A program made the translations under genes and the position numbers. DNA of 64,000 nucleotides from Nocardioides pocheonensis (GTDB lineage: Bacteria > Actinomycetota > Actinomycetes > Propionibacteriales > Nocardioidaceae): the NCBI RefSeq assembly GCF_003725535.1, contig NZ_RJSF01000040.1:551407-615406 (forward strand), in the 5' to 3' direction. Positions 8,187 through 16,712 of the stretch are shown here, in pieces (positions within the stretch are counted from its first letter, which is position 1; each line of letters begins with the position of its first letter). The notes under the pieces are model-generated. The model was given only the letters and a program-made list of their open reading frames with translations, had not been told where the DNA came from and searched no databases.

Positions 8187-9140
8187 ATGGCTCCCATGGC
8201 AGAGATCGAGCGCCCGCGCCTGGAAGGGTCCGTCGCCGTGCGCGACGGCCGCAGGCTGTCCTTCGCCGAGTTCGGCGCGCCCCGCGGAGCGGCGATCATC
8301 TGGATGCACGGCACACCCGGTGGGCGGCGTCAGATCCCGGTCGAGGCACGCGCGTACGCCGCCGAGCACGACCTGCGGATCATCGGCATCGACCGTCCGG
8401 GCATCGGCACCTCGACGCCCCACCTCTACGCGAACGTCCTGGACTGGGTCGGCGACCTCGAGCTGCTGGCCGACGCCCTCGCGGTGGACACCATGCGGGT
8501 GATCGGGCTCTCCGGCGGAGGCCCCTACGCGCTCGCTGCGGGAGCGGCGCTCCCGGATCGGGTGCACGGGGTCGGCGTCCTCGGGGGAGTCGCCCCGACG
8601 AAGGGTCCCGACGCGATCCGCGGTGGCCTCGTCGAGCTCGCACCGTACGCCGCCCCGGTGCTGTCCCTGACCCGGATCCCGCTCGGCTACGTGCTCGCCG
8701 GGGCGATCCGGCTGATCCGCCCGCTCGCCGGCCCCGCGATCGACACCTACGCCGCGCTGCAGCCGCGTGGTGACAAGGAGCTGCTCGCCCGGCCGGAGTT
8801 CCGGGCGATGTTCCTCGACGACCTCCTCAACGGCGCGCGGTTCCACGTCGGGGCTCCGCTGGCCGACATCATCCTGTTCACGCGACCGTGGGGCTTCGAC
8901 GCCGCCGACGTCACGGTGCCGGTGCGCTGGTGGCACGGGGACAGCGACCACATCATCCCGCACGCCCACGGCGTGCACCTGGCCTCGCGGCTGCCGGACT
9001 GCCGGTTCGAGACGATCCACGGCGAGTCCCACCTCGGCGGCATGGGGGTGGCCACCGAGGTCCTCGAGGAGCTGATGGACCTCGGCCCGCGCAAGGCCGC
9101 CGCCCGCTCACCGCGGAAGGCCGCGACCCGCAAGCGCTGA
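8187..9140 (+). CDS. Alpha/beta hydrolase family protein
   Basis: 317 residues. The core hydrolase fold shows HGTPGG (oxyanion region, about 37-42), the nucleophile elbow GLSGGG (about 109-114, Ser nucleophile), a candidate acid in the WHGDSDHIIP segment (about 249-258), and a late His in the ESHLGG stretch near 281. The C-terminus is Lys/Arg-rich (about 20 residues). Start ATG at 8187, with a second ATG three codons later. It is probably an esterase or lipase-like enzyme; the substrate is unknown. The KstR-like operator upstream hints at sterol or lipid catabolism, which is inference only. Confidence 0.87.
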   Translation: MAPMAEIERPRLEGSVAVRDGRRLSFAEFGAPRGAAIIWMHGTPGGRRQIPVEARAYAAEHDLRIIGIDRPGIGTSTPHLYANVLDWVGDLELLADALAVDTMRVIGLSGGGPYALAAGAALPDRVHGVGVLGGVAPTKGPDAIRGGLVELAPYAAPVLSLTRIPLGYVLAGAIRLIRPLAGPAIDTYAALQPRGDKELLARPEFRAMFLDDLLNGARFHVGAPLADIILFTRPWGFDAADVTVPVRWWHGDSDHIIPHAHGVHLASRLPDCRFETIHGESHLGGMGVATEVLEELMDLGPRKAAARSPRKAATRKR

Positions 9141-9284
9141 ACCACCCGAAAATCGTGTTCCGCTGGCTTCCGTGCGCGCCATGGGCCACAATGTGAACAC
9201 AAGTGCACACCTGTCACATGGCACCACCTGCTCTGCGAGCCCGCTGGGGAAGGCGTAGCTCAACGCCGGAGCAAGGAGGCCGAA

Positions 9285-9788
9285 GTGACCCGCAATGCGA
9301 CCCGTGGAGTCCTGTACATCCACTCGGCGCCGTCCGCGCTGTGCCCGCACGTCGAGTGGGCCGTGGGCGGCGTGCTCGGCGTTGCCGTGAACCTCGAGTG
9401 GACCCCGCAAGCCGCCCAGGCCGGCACCTACCGGGCCGAGTACTCCTGGGCCGGCGACTCCGGCACGGCTGCCGCGGTGGCCTCGGCCCTGCGCGGCTGG
9501 AACCAGCTCCGCTTCGAGATCACCGAGGAGGCGACCCCCTCGACCGAGGGCGCCCGCTACTCCTACACCCCCGACCTGGGCGTGTTCCACGCCGTCACCG
9601 GCCTGCACGGCGACCTGATGATCCCGGAGGACCGGCTCAAGGCCGCCGTGATCAAGGCCGCGCTCGGGGACACCACGCTCGAGCTGGAGATCGACAAGCT
9701 CCTCGGCAAGCCGTGGGACGACGAGCTCGAGACCTTCCGGTACGCCGGCGACGGCGCACCGGTCCGATGGCTGCACCAGGTGGTCTGA
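9285..9788 (+). CDS. DUF3145 family protein
   Basis: 167 residues beginning at the GTG at 9285 with AAGGAGG eight bases upstream. I recognise the actinobacterial DUF3145 family from the opening GVLYIHSAPSALCPHVEWA and the WTPQ/YRAEY stretch. It is soluble, with no TM helix or signal peptide. Function unknown; to my knowledge members are widespread in Actinobacteria and close to universal in some orders. It is a single gene ending in a strong hairpin at 9860-9895. Confidence 0.9.
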   Translation: MTRNATRGVLYIHSAPSALCPHVEWAVGGVLGVAVNLEWTPQAAQAGTYRAEYSWAGDSGTAAAVASALRGWNQLRFEITEEATPSTEGARYSYTPDLGVFHAVTGLHGDLMIPEDRLKAAVIKAALGDTTLELEIDKLLGKPWDDELETFRYAGDGAPVRWLHQVV

Positions 9789-9859
9789 TCCCCGCCCCCC
9801 GCCCCCCATCAGGGATCGGATCGCCGACCGCACCATCACGCAGGAAACACCCGCAAGAG

Positions 9860-9895
9860 CAACAGGGTCACCGCCAGAAGGCGGTGACCCTGTTG
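9860..9895. terminator. Strong bidirectional hairpin, 16-bp perfect stem
   Basis: Arms 9860-9875 and 9880-9895 are perfectly complementary, with tetraloop AGAA. It lies between the convergent DUF3145 and secreted-protein genes. Only a TGTTGTCTTG-type weak T-rich flank follows on the plus strand. Confidence 0.88.
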
Positions 9896-9914
9896 TCTTG
9901 GGACCTGCTCTGCC

Positions 9915-11189
9915 TCAGCGCCAGATCAGCGCCTGGCTGGTGGCCACCTGGATCTCGGCACCGATCGGGAGCCCGGCCCGCGCGGTGTCCAGCGTGATGT
10001 GCAGACCGATCACCTGGAAGCCGTGCACGAAGCCGTCGATCGCGACCGACTTCTGCTCGTTGATCGTCACCGTGCCGAGGTTCGCGATGTGGATCGAGGT
10101 GTTCGGCCCCACGTCGACGGGGATCGTCTTGCCCGCGATCTTCAGGTTCACGAACTGGAAGGCGCCGGTCTCGGTGAACTGGTCGCCGACCATCTCCACC
10201 TTCGACGTCGACCCGATCGCGCCGGCCTGGATCAGGCCGCCGAACAGGCTCAACCGCGCGGTCCGGGTCAGGAGCTCGGACTTCGCGTAGCTGGCGGTCG
10301 TGACGCCGGTGACGTAGGAGTCCATCACGCCGAGGTTCAGCACCCCCGCGACGTAGGCGTTGGCGAGGTGGTTGTTCAGCGTCTGGCCACCCGTGCCGGC
10401 GAGCGGCTGGGCCACCGAGGCAAGCCGGCCGGTCTCGGCCTTGACCTGCGTGCCGGCGTGCGCCTGGACGTAGGCGGTGTACGCGAGGCCACCGAGGCTC
10501 GGAGCGTCGGGGTTGTCGGGGTGGGCCGGCTGCACGTCGGCGAACACCGGGTTCAGCATGATCACCGCGCCGGCGGCCGCTCCGCCTCGCGGCGCGAGCA
10601 GGGTCACGATGAGGCCGGCACCCGTGGTGACGGCGGTCTGGCCGTTGACCGCGGTGTGCTGGGCGTTGATGGTCACGCTCGCCACGCCCGGGATGGTCAC
10701 GCCGGTGTTGGGCCCGACGTCCACGGGGTAGGTCTTGCCGCCGATGGTCAGCCCGAGGAACTTCGTCGTGGTGCCCGCGGTGGCCGGAGCGGAGTCGTCG
10801 GCGGCAGCGGTGCTCGTGGTGTCCACGGCCTGGACCTTGATGGCACCGCCGAGGAGGGAGACGTTGGCCGTGCGGGCGTGCGAGACGACCTGGAACCCGT
10901 TGCCCTGGCTCGTCGCGGTCACGTCGGTGGTCACGGCGCCGACCTGGGCCAGGCCACCGACGTACACGGAGGCGATCTTGTTGGTCGACTGGCCGGGCTG
11001 GAAGCCGAACAGGGCCGACTGGGCCGTCGCGCTCGAGCTGATGGTGGTGCCCACCGCCGTGATCTGGGTGCCGCCGGCGGTGCCCCCGTAGGCGTAGTCG
11101 GGGGCCGCGGCGTGTGCGGGGACGGCGGCCATGGATGCGGCCAGCGCGGAAACGACCCCCACCGCGAGAATCCTGAGCTTGGACTTCAC
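9915..11189 (-). CDS. Secreted choice-of-anchor P-like protein
   Basis: 424 residues from the GTG at 11189, which has GAGGGAG seven bases upstream. An upstream in-frame ATG at 11237 is less likely because the signal peptide would be buried. Signal peptide: Lys-rich start, hydrophobic run, then an AHAA cleavage site near residue 28. The mature part contains two similar modules, each with the VDVGPNT core followed by a VTIN strand (one in the first half, one near the C-terminus), as in the family labelled choice-of-anchor P. It lacks Cys, an LPXTG motif and a C-terminal TM helix. Probably extracellular or loosely cell-surface bound; function unknown. Confidence 0.78.
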   Translation of the reverse strand: MKSKLRILAVGVVSALAASMAAVPAHAAAPDYAYGGTAGGTQITAVGTTISSSATAQSALFGFQPGQSTNKIASVYVGGLAQVGAVTTDVTATSQGNGFQVVSHARTANVSLLGGAIKVQAVDTTSTAAADDSAPATAGTTTKFLGLTIGGKTYPVDVGPNTGVTIPGVASVTINAQHTAVNGQTAVTTGAGLIVTLLAPRGGAAAGAVIMLNPVFADVQPAHPDNPDAPSLGGLAYTAYVQAHAGTQVKAETGRLASVAQPLAGTGGQTLNNHLANAYVAGVLNLGVMDSYVTGVTTASYAKSELLTRTARLSLFGGLIQAGAIGSTSKVEMVGDQFTETGAFQFVNLKIAGKTIPVDVGPNTSIHIANLGTVTINEQKSVAIDGFVHGFQVIGLHITLDTARAGLPIGAEIQVATSQALIWR

Positions 11190-11354
11190 GTCGATCTCCC
11201 TCGAATGGCCAGCGCCGAGTGCAGAAGGCCTCTGCATCCGCCAACGAGACCCCAGGGTTCAGGTCACGCGCGATCGGGCCGCGTTCCACGCTCCGGTCTA
11301 GTCCACCTGGACGCGGGCCGAATGCGGCCCTCCGCAGCGGGGAGGGCGGGGGCG

Positions 11355-11382
11355 GTTCCGGCGCCCCTCAGGGCGCCGGAAC
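11355..11382 (-). terminator. Terminator hairpin of the fab-accD operon
   Basis: GTTCCGGCGCCC (11355-11366) pairs perfectly with GGGCGCCGGAAC (11371-11382), loop CTCA. It starts 21 nt after the accD stop on the minus strand. No U-tract follows, which is common in this GC range. Confidence 0.82.
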
Positions 11383-11402
11383 ACTGCTCACGAGGGCACG
11401 GG

Positions 11403-12836
11403 TCAGAGCGGGATGTTGCCGTGCGCGCCGCGGGCGACGAGGCCGGAGTCGGCGATCGCGCGGGCGATCGCCGAGCGGGTCGCAGCGGGCTGCACGACCT
11501 CGTCGACGACGCCGATCTCGATCGCCTTGTCGATCCCTCCGGCGAGCCGGGCGTGCTCCTCGGCGAGCTCGGCCTCGACCTGCGCCCGGATCTCGGGCGC
11601 GACCTCGGCGAGCTTGCGCCGGTGGAGGATGCGCACCGCCGCGACGGCGCCCATCACCGCGACCTCGGCACCCGGCCACGCGAACACGCGGGTCGCACCG
11701 AGGGAGCGGGCGTTCATCGCGATGTAGGCACCGCCGTAGGTCTTGCGCGTCACCACGGTCACCCGCGGCACCACGCACTCGCCGAAGGCGTGCAGCAGCT
11801 TCGCGCCGCGACGCACGACGCCGTCCCACTCCTGGCCGACGCCCGGCAGGTAGCCGGGCACGTCGACGAGCACGATCAGCGGGATGCCGAAGGCGTCACA
11901 CATGCGCACGAAGCGGGAGGCCTTCTCCGCCGAGAGCGAGTCCAGGCAGCCGCCGAGGCGCAGGGGGTTGTTCGCGACCACGCCGGTGGTGCGGCCGCCG
12001 AAGCGACCCAGGGCGGTGACGATGTTCGGGGCCCACCGGGCGTGCAGCTCGACGGCGGTGCCCTCGTCGAGGACGTGCTCGACCAGCGGGTGCACGTCGT
12101 ACGCGCGCTTGGTGGACTCGGGCAGCAGGCCGCCGAGGTCGATGTCCTGGACCGCATCGACGTCGAGCGTGCCCTGGGAGCCCAGCAGGTGCGCGATCGT
12201 GCGCGCCCGCTCGAGGGCCTCCGCCTCGGAGTCGGTGAGCACGTGGACGACACCGGAGCGCCGGCCGTGCGGCTCCGGGCCGCCCAGCCGCAGCATGTCG
12301 ACGTCCTCGCCGGTCACCGAGCGGACCACGTCGGGCCCGGTCACGAAGATCCGGCCCTCGGGGCCGAGGATCACCACGTCGGTCAGGGCCGGCCCGTACG
12401 CCGCGCCGCCGGCCGCCGCGCCGAGGACGACGGAGATCTGCGGGATCACCCCGGACGCCTTGGTCATCGCGTGGAAGATCAGCCCCACGGCGTGCAGCGA
12501 GAGCACGCCCTCGGCCAGCCGGGCGCCCCCGGAGTGCCAGAGTCCGATGATCGGCACCCGGTCGGTGAGCGCGCGCTGGTAGGCCTGGACGACCACCTTG
12601 CAGCCGTCGTGGCCCATCGCGCCGCCCATGACCGTCGGGTCGGAGCAGAAGGCGACCACGGTCTTGCCGTGGGTGCGCCCGATCGCCGCGAGCATGCCGG
12701 AGTCGTCGACCGGGGAGATCGCCTCGAACTGCCCGTCGTCGAACAGCGCGGCCAGCCGCTGCAGCGGGTGGCGAGGGTCCTCCTCACGCGGGGGCTTGGC
12801 GGTGGTCGCGACCGGCTTCTCGGGTGCCTGGGTCAT
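11403..12836 (-). CDS. accD: Acyl-CoA carboxylase carboxyltransferase (beta) subunit, AccD6-like
   Basis: 477 residues, transferring CO2 from carboxybiotin to acetyl-CoA (or propionyl-CoA) to make malonyl-CoA for the neighbouring FAS II enzymes. It has N- and C-terminal crotonase-like carboxyltransferase halves. The GGAR and GAAAGGAAYGPAL stretches are in the N-half, and VPGYLPG and KTYGGAYIAMN in the C-half. Length and context (last gene of fabD-fabH-acpP-fabF-accD) match mycobacterial AccD6. The ATG at 12836 follows the fabF stop by 1 nt, so translation is coupled. The biotinylated alpha subunit must be encoded elsewhere. Confidence 0.93.
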   Translation of the reverse strand: MTQAPEKPVATTAKPPREEDPRHPLQRLAALFDDGQFEAISPVDDSGMLAAIGRTHGKTVVAFCSDPTVMGGAMGHDGCKVVVQAYQRALTDRVPIIGLWHSGGARLAEGVLSLHAVGLIFHAMTKASGVIPQISVVLGAAAGGAAYGPALTDVVILGPEGRIFVTGPDVVRSVTGEDVDMLRLGGPEPHGRRSGVVHVLTDSEAEALERARTIAHLLGSQGTLDVDAVQDIDLGGLLPESTKRAYDVHPLVEHVLDEGTAVELHARWAPNIVTALGRFGGRTTGVVANNPLRLGGCLDSLSAEKASRFVRMCDAFGIPLIVLVDVPGYLPGVGQEWDGVVRRGAKLLHAFGECVVPRVTVVTRKTYGGAYIAMNARSLGATRVFAWPGAEVAVMGAVAAVRILHRRKLAEVAPEIRAQVEAELAEEHARLAGGIDKAIEIGVVDEVVQPAATRSAIARAIADSGLVARGAHGNIPL

Positions 12837-12837
12837 C

Positions 12838-14091
12838 TCAGATGCTCCCGAAGGCGACCGCGACGTTGGCGCCGCCGAACCCGAACGAGTTGTTCAGCGC
12901 CGCGATGTCGCCGGCGCGCAGGTCGCGTGCCGTGGTCGGGATGTCGAGCTCGACCGCCGGGTCGAGGTTGTCGAGGTTGATCGTGGGCGGCGCCACGCGG
13001 TGGCGGATCGCGAGCACGGTGGCGATCGACTCGAGCGCTCCGGCGCCGCCGAGCAGGTGCCCGGTCATCGACTTGGTGCTCGTGACGACCACCTCGTCGG
13101 CGTACTTGCCGAGCGTCGCGTGGATCATCAGCCCCTCGGCGATGTCGCCCTGCGGCGTGGAGGTCGCGTGGGCGTTGACGTGCGCGATGTCGCCGGGGGA
13201 GATGCCGGCGTCCTCGAGCGTGCGGAGGATCGCTCGCGAGCCGCCGCGACCCTCCGGGTCGGGCTGGGCGATGTCGTGGGAGTCGGCGGTGATGCCGGTG
13301 CCCAGCACCTCGGCGTAGATCGTCGCGCCGCGCGCCCTTGCGTGCTCGAGCTCCTCGAGCACCAGCACGCCCGCGCCCTCGCCGAGCACGAAGCCGTCAC
13401 GAGCCACGTCCCACGGCCGGGACACGGTCGTCGGGTCGGCGTCGCTCTCGCCGCTGCCGGTCTTGGACAGCGCCATCATGTTCGCGAACGCCGCGATCGG
13501 CAGCGGGTGGATCGCGGCCTCGGTGCCGCCGGCCAGGACGACGTCGGCACGGCCGAGCCGGATCTGGTCGGTGCCCAGCGCGATGCCCTCGTTGCCGGAG
13601 GCGCACGCGGAGACCGGGGTGTTGACGGCCGCCTTCGCGCCGACGTACAGGCCGACGTTCGCGGCCGGAGCGTTCGGCATCAGCATCGGGACCGCGAGCG
13701 GAGACACCCGGCGCGGACCCTTCTCCTTGAGCGCGTCGTAGTTGGCCAGCAGCGTCGTGACGCCGCCGATGCCGGACGCCATCGCGACGCCGAGCCGTTC
13801 GGGGTCGACCCCGCCGTCGGCGAGGCCTGAATCGGCCCAGGCCTCCATGGCAGCGACCATGGCGAACTGGGCCGACCGGTCGAGCCGCCGGGCCTTGACC
13901 CGGTCGAGCACGTCGGTCGGCTCGACCGCCGCGGTGGCGGCGATCTGCACCGGCAGGTCCTGCGCCCAGTCCGCGGTGAGGTGCCGCACGCCGGACTTGC
14001 CGGCGAGCAGGGCCTCCCACGAGCTGGCGACGTCTCCACCGACGGGGCTGGTCAGCCCCAGCCCGGTCACAACGACTCTTCTACGGCTCAT
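12838..14091 (-). CDS. fabF: Beta-ketoacyl-ACP synthase II (FabF/KasA type)
   Basis: 417 residues, condensing malonyl-ACP with acyl-ACP in fatty acid elongation. It has a thiolase fold with the Cys-His-His triad: active-site Cys in SACASGNEG, His in NAHATSTPQGD, His in KSMTGHLLGGAG. The N-terminus VVVTGLGLTSPVGG and C-terminus NNSFGFGGANV are canonical. Start ATG at 14091, 26 nt after the acpP stop, with a GAGGAA-type RBS. Fourth gene of the operon. Confidence 0.96.
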   Translation of the reverse strand: MSRRRVVVTGLGLTSPVGGDVASSWEALLAGKSGVRHLTADWAQDLPVQIAATAAVEPTDVLDRVKARRLDRSAQFAMVAAMEAWADSGLADGGVDPERLGVAMASGIGGVTTLLANYDALKEKGPRRVSPLAVPMLMPNAPAANVGLYVGAKAAVNTPVSACASGNEGIALGTDQIRLGRADVVLAGGTEAAIHPLPIAAFANMMALSKTGSGESDADPTTVSRPWDVARDGFVLGEGAGVLVLEELEHARARGATIYAEVLGTGITADSHDIAQPDPEGRGGSRAILRTLEDAGISPGDIAHVNAHATSTPQGDIAEGLMIHATLGKYADEVVVTSTKSMTGHLLGGAGALESIATVLAIRHRVAPPTINLDNLDPAVELDIPTTARDLRAGDIAALNNSFGFGGANVAVAFGSI

Positions 14092-14117
14092 CGTGCAGTT
14101 CCTCCCAGAGGGGAAGC

Positions 14118-14369
14118 TCAGGCGGCAGCCTGGGCCTTCTCGATGTACGACACGGCGTCGCCGACGGTCTTGAGGTCCTTCACGGCATCGTCGGGGATCC
14201 GCACGGAGAACTTCTCCTCGGCGGCGACCACGACCTCCACCATCGACAGCGAGTCCACGTCGAGGTCGTCGGTGAACGACTTGTCGAGCTGGACGTCTTC
14301 GGCGGGGATGCCGGTGACCTCGTTCACGATCTCGGCGAGCTCGGCGCGGATCTCTTCGGTGCTGGCCAT
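14118..14369 (-). CDS. acpP: Acyl carrier protein
   Basis: 83 residues, acidic. The phosphopantetheine attachment Ser lies in the DVDSLSMVEVV motif (about residue 46), and a four-helix ACP pattern is visible. It carries growing acyl chains for the flanking fabH and fabF products. Start ATG at 14369 with GAGAGGAACC upstream. About 65 nt separate it from the fabH stop, the longest gap within the operon, so it may carry its own RBS and leader for high expression. Confidence 0.96.
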   Translation of the reverse strand: MASTEEIRAELAEIVNEVTGIPAEDVQLDKSFTDDLDVDSLSMVEVVVAAEEKFSVRIPDDAVKDLKTVGDAVSYIEKAQAAA

Positions 14370-14434
14370 GTGGCTGGTTCCTCTCGTTGGGTGCCGGGGG
14401 TCGGCTGCTTGCGGGCGGGTGGGCGAGTGGTCGT

Positions 14435-15445
14435 TCAGGGGACGCGGATCACCTGGGCGGCGTAGGAGAGCCCTGCGCCGAAGGCGATCAGCAACGCCTT
14501 GTCGCCGGACCGGGCCTCACCGTCGAGGACCAGCTGGCGCAGGGCGAGCGGGATGGACGCCGCGGAGGCGTTGCCCTGGTGGGCGATGTCACGAGCGACG
14601 GTGACGTGCTCGGGGAGCTTCATCGAGCGCGCCATCGCGTCGATGATCCGCATGTTGGCCTGGTGGGGGACGAAGACGTCGAGCTCGTCGACCGAGATGC
14701 CGGTGCGGGCGAGCGTCTCCTCGGCGATCTTCGCCATCGTGTACGCCGCCCAGCGGAACACCGCGTTGCCCTGCATCACCAGGTGCGGCATCGACGTGGA
14801 GCCGGCCGCGACCACCTCGCGCCAGTCCTCCTTCTGCCGGATCAGGTCGTACTGCTCGCCGTCGCTGCCCCACACCACCGGACCGATGCCGGGCTGGTCC
14901 GAGGGACCCACGACGGCGGCGCCGGCCCCGTCGGCGAAGATGAACGCCGTGCCCCGGTCGTGGGGGTCGGTGATGTCGGAGAGCCGCTCGACCCCGATGA
15001 CGAGCACGTGGGTGGCGGAGCCTGCGCGCACCAGGTCGGAGGCCAGCGCGAGCCCGTGGCAGAACCCGGCGCACGCCGCCGAGATGTCGAACGCCGCAGC
15101 GTTGCTGCCGAGCTCGTGGGCCACGGCCGCGGCGACCGCCGGCGTCTGCATCATGTGCGACACGGTCGCGACGATCACGCAGTCGACCTGGCCCGGAAGG
15201 ACGCCGGCGTCCTCGAGCGCTTCGCGCGCGGCGCTCACCGACATCGCCTGCACCGTCTCCTCCGGCGTCGCCCAGCGCCGCTCGATGATGCCGGAGCGCT
15301 GCTGGATCCACTCGTCGCTGGAGTCGATCGCGTCCACGATCTCTGCATTCGGCACCACCCGGCTCGCGCGGTGCAGGCCGAGGCCGAGCACGGCGCTGTG
15401 TCGCAGGGTGGAGCCCTGGCCGAGATCGGAGGTGGCCTCGCTCAT
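14435..15445 (-). CDS. fabH: Beta-ketoacyl-ACP synthase III (FabH)
   Basis: 336 residues from the ATG at 15445, which overlaps the fabD stop by 4 nt (ATGA). It initiates fatty acid synthesis by condensing an acyl-CoA primer with malonyl-ACP. Catalytic Cys in SAACAGFCHG, His in VPHQANMRI, Asn in AHQGNASAAS. In actinobacteria branched primers are typical, but substrate choice cannot be read here. Second gene of the fab operon. Confidence 0.95.
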   Translation of the reverse strand: MSEATSDLGQGSTLRHSAVLGLGLHRASRVVPNAEIVDAIDSSDEWIQQRSGIIERRWATPEETVQAMSVSAAREALEDAGVLPGQVDCVIVATVSHMMQTPAVAAAVAHELGSNAAAFDISAACAGFCHGLALASDLVRAGSATHVLVIGVERLSDITDPHDRGTAFIFADGAGAAVVGPSDQPGIGPVVWGSDGEQYDLIRQKEDWREVVAAGSTSMPHLVMQGNAVFRWAAYTMAKIAEETLARTGISVDELDVFVPHQANMRIIDAMARSMKLPEHVTVARDIAHQGNASAASIPLALRQLVLDGEARSGDKALLIAFGAGLSYAAQVIRVP

Positions 15446-16629
15446 GCCGAGACGCCCTCGGGGTGCAGACGGACCAGGGGCTGCCCGGGGGAGACCAGGT
15501 CGCCGTCCTCGACCAGCCACTCGACGATCGTGCCGCCGTGGGGTGCGTAGACTGCGGTCTCGTCGCGGGTCGAGCGCACGGTTCCGATCGTGCTCGCCGG
15601 TGCCAGCGAGTCGCCCTCGTCCCCGGCCGCACGGGCGAACGTGCCCTTGGACGGCGAGACGAGCAAGCGCCAGGTGGGGTTGACGTCGAGCGCCGACTGG
15701 GTGCCGTGCTTGTCGACGAAGTCCCGAGCCGCGTCGAGCTGGTCGGGGGTCTTCAGCGCGAAGGTCTCGACACCGGGCAGGGCCCGCTTGGCGATGCCGG
15801 TGAGCGTGCCCGCGGGAGGCATCTCGAGGATCCCGGTGACGCCCAGGTCGCGCATGGTCTCCATGCAGAGGTCCCAGCGCACCGGGTTCGCGACCTGCGT
15901 GACGATGCGGCGTACGACGTCGCGACCGTCGTGCACGATCTTGCCGTCGCGGTTGGAGATCAGCGGGGTGCGCGGGTCGTGGGTCGAGACCGCCTTGGCG
16001 AGCTCGGCCAGCACGCCGACCGCGGGCGCCATGTGCTCGGTGTGGAACGCCCCGGCGACGGACAACGGCATCAGCCGGGCCTTGGCCGGCGGCTCGGCCG
16101 CCAGGGCCTCGAGCTGCTCCAGCGTGCCCGCCGCGACGATCTGGCCGGTGGCGTTGACGTTCGCCGCCGTGAGCCCGTGCTTCGCGAGGGCGGCCTGGAC
16201 CTCCTCGGCGTCGCCGCCCAGCACGGCCGTCATGCCGGTCGGGGTCGCCGCCGCGGCCTGGGCCATCGCCTTCCCGCGCTCGCGGACCAGCACCATCGCC
16301 TGCTCACCGCTGATCGCGCGGGCACCGGCGGCGGCCGCGAGCTCGCCGACGCTGTGCCCGGCCACGGCGCCGATCTTGCCGAACGCGTCGGCGGGATGCG
16401 GGAAGAGCGAGAGCGCCGAGACCATGGCGGACGCGACCAGCAGCGGCTGGGCGATCGCGGTGTCGCGGATCGTCTCGGCATCCGCCTCGGTGCCGTAGTG
16501 GGCCAGGTCGATGCCCGCGACGACCGACATCCAGTGGAGTCGCTCGGCAAACGTCGGGTCCTCGAGCCACGGGGCGAGGAAACCGGGAGTCTGGGCTCCC
16601 TGTCCGGGAGCGACGATGATCAGCACCAC
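15442..16629 (-). CDS. fabD: Malonyl-CoA:ACP transacylase with C-terminal biotinyl-like domain
   Basis: 395 residues from a GTG at 16629 (a second GTG follows directly). The transacylase part (about 1-310) has APGQGAQ near the start, the nucleophile elbow GHSVGEL (Ser about 93), the Arg-containing VRERGKAM, and AFHTEHM with the catalytic His. Residues about 320-390 form an extra biotinyl/lipoyl-like domain (VSP...AGDEGDSLAP, then YAPHGGTIVEWLVEDGDLVSPGQPL). RSTRDE replaces the expected lysine motif, so it should not be biotinylated or lipoylated. Ordinary FabD is about 310 residues. First gene of the operon. Confidence 0.93.
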   Translation of the reverse strand: MVLIIVAPGQGAQTPGFLAPWLEDPTFAERLHWMSVVAGIDLAHYGTEADAETIRDTAIAQPLLVASAMVSALSLFPHPADAFGKIGAVAGHSVGELAAAAGARAISGEQAMVLVRERGKAMAQAAAATPTGMTAVLGGDAEEVQAALAKHGLTAANVNATGQIVAAGTLEQLEALAAEPPAKARLMPLSVAGAFHTEHMAPAVGVLAELAKAVSTHDPRTPLISNRDGKIVHDGRDVVRRIVTQVANPVRWDLCMETMRDLGVTGILEMPPAGTLTGIAKRALPGVETFALKTPDQLDAARDFVDKHGTQSALDVNPTWRLLVSPSKGTFARAAGDEGDSLAPASTIGTVRSTRDETAVYAPHGGTIVEWLVEDGDLVSPGQPLVRLHPEGVSA

Positions 16630-16693
16630 TCCACTCTCGCGGACGAGGGCCGGCGGTGCGGACTCCGCAATGCACGAAATCAGGTCACCGGAT

Positions 16694-16712
16694 TTTGTAG
16701 GAACCCTACAAA
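16694..16712. promoter_or_regulatory. 19-bp palindrome between fasR and fabD, candidate FasR operator
   Basis: TTTGTAGG and CCTACAAA form perfect 8-bp arms around AAC. It overlaps the last codons of the upstream regulator gene and lies 65-83 bp before the fabD start, the position expected for an activator. AT-rich relative to its surroundings. Confidence 0.7.

Noticed and set aside
7239-9032. Open frame extending the second CNNM gene by about 600 codons upstream
   Set aside because: Lies entirely antisense to the PP2C and hydrolase genes, which have complete family motifs, and lacks any recognisable domain; a high-GC artefact.
9141-9284. Weak TGTGA/TCACA inverted repeat around 9190-9220 before DUF3145
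   Set aside because: Only 5-bp arms with a wide spacer; expected by chance.
9999-12980. Long plus-strand open frame of about 990 codons across the secreted protein and accD
   Set aside because: Composition is Arg/Gly/Val/His-rich with no domain; it shadows two genes on the other strand.
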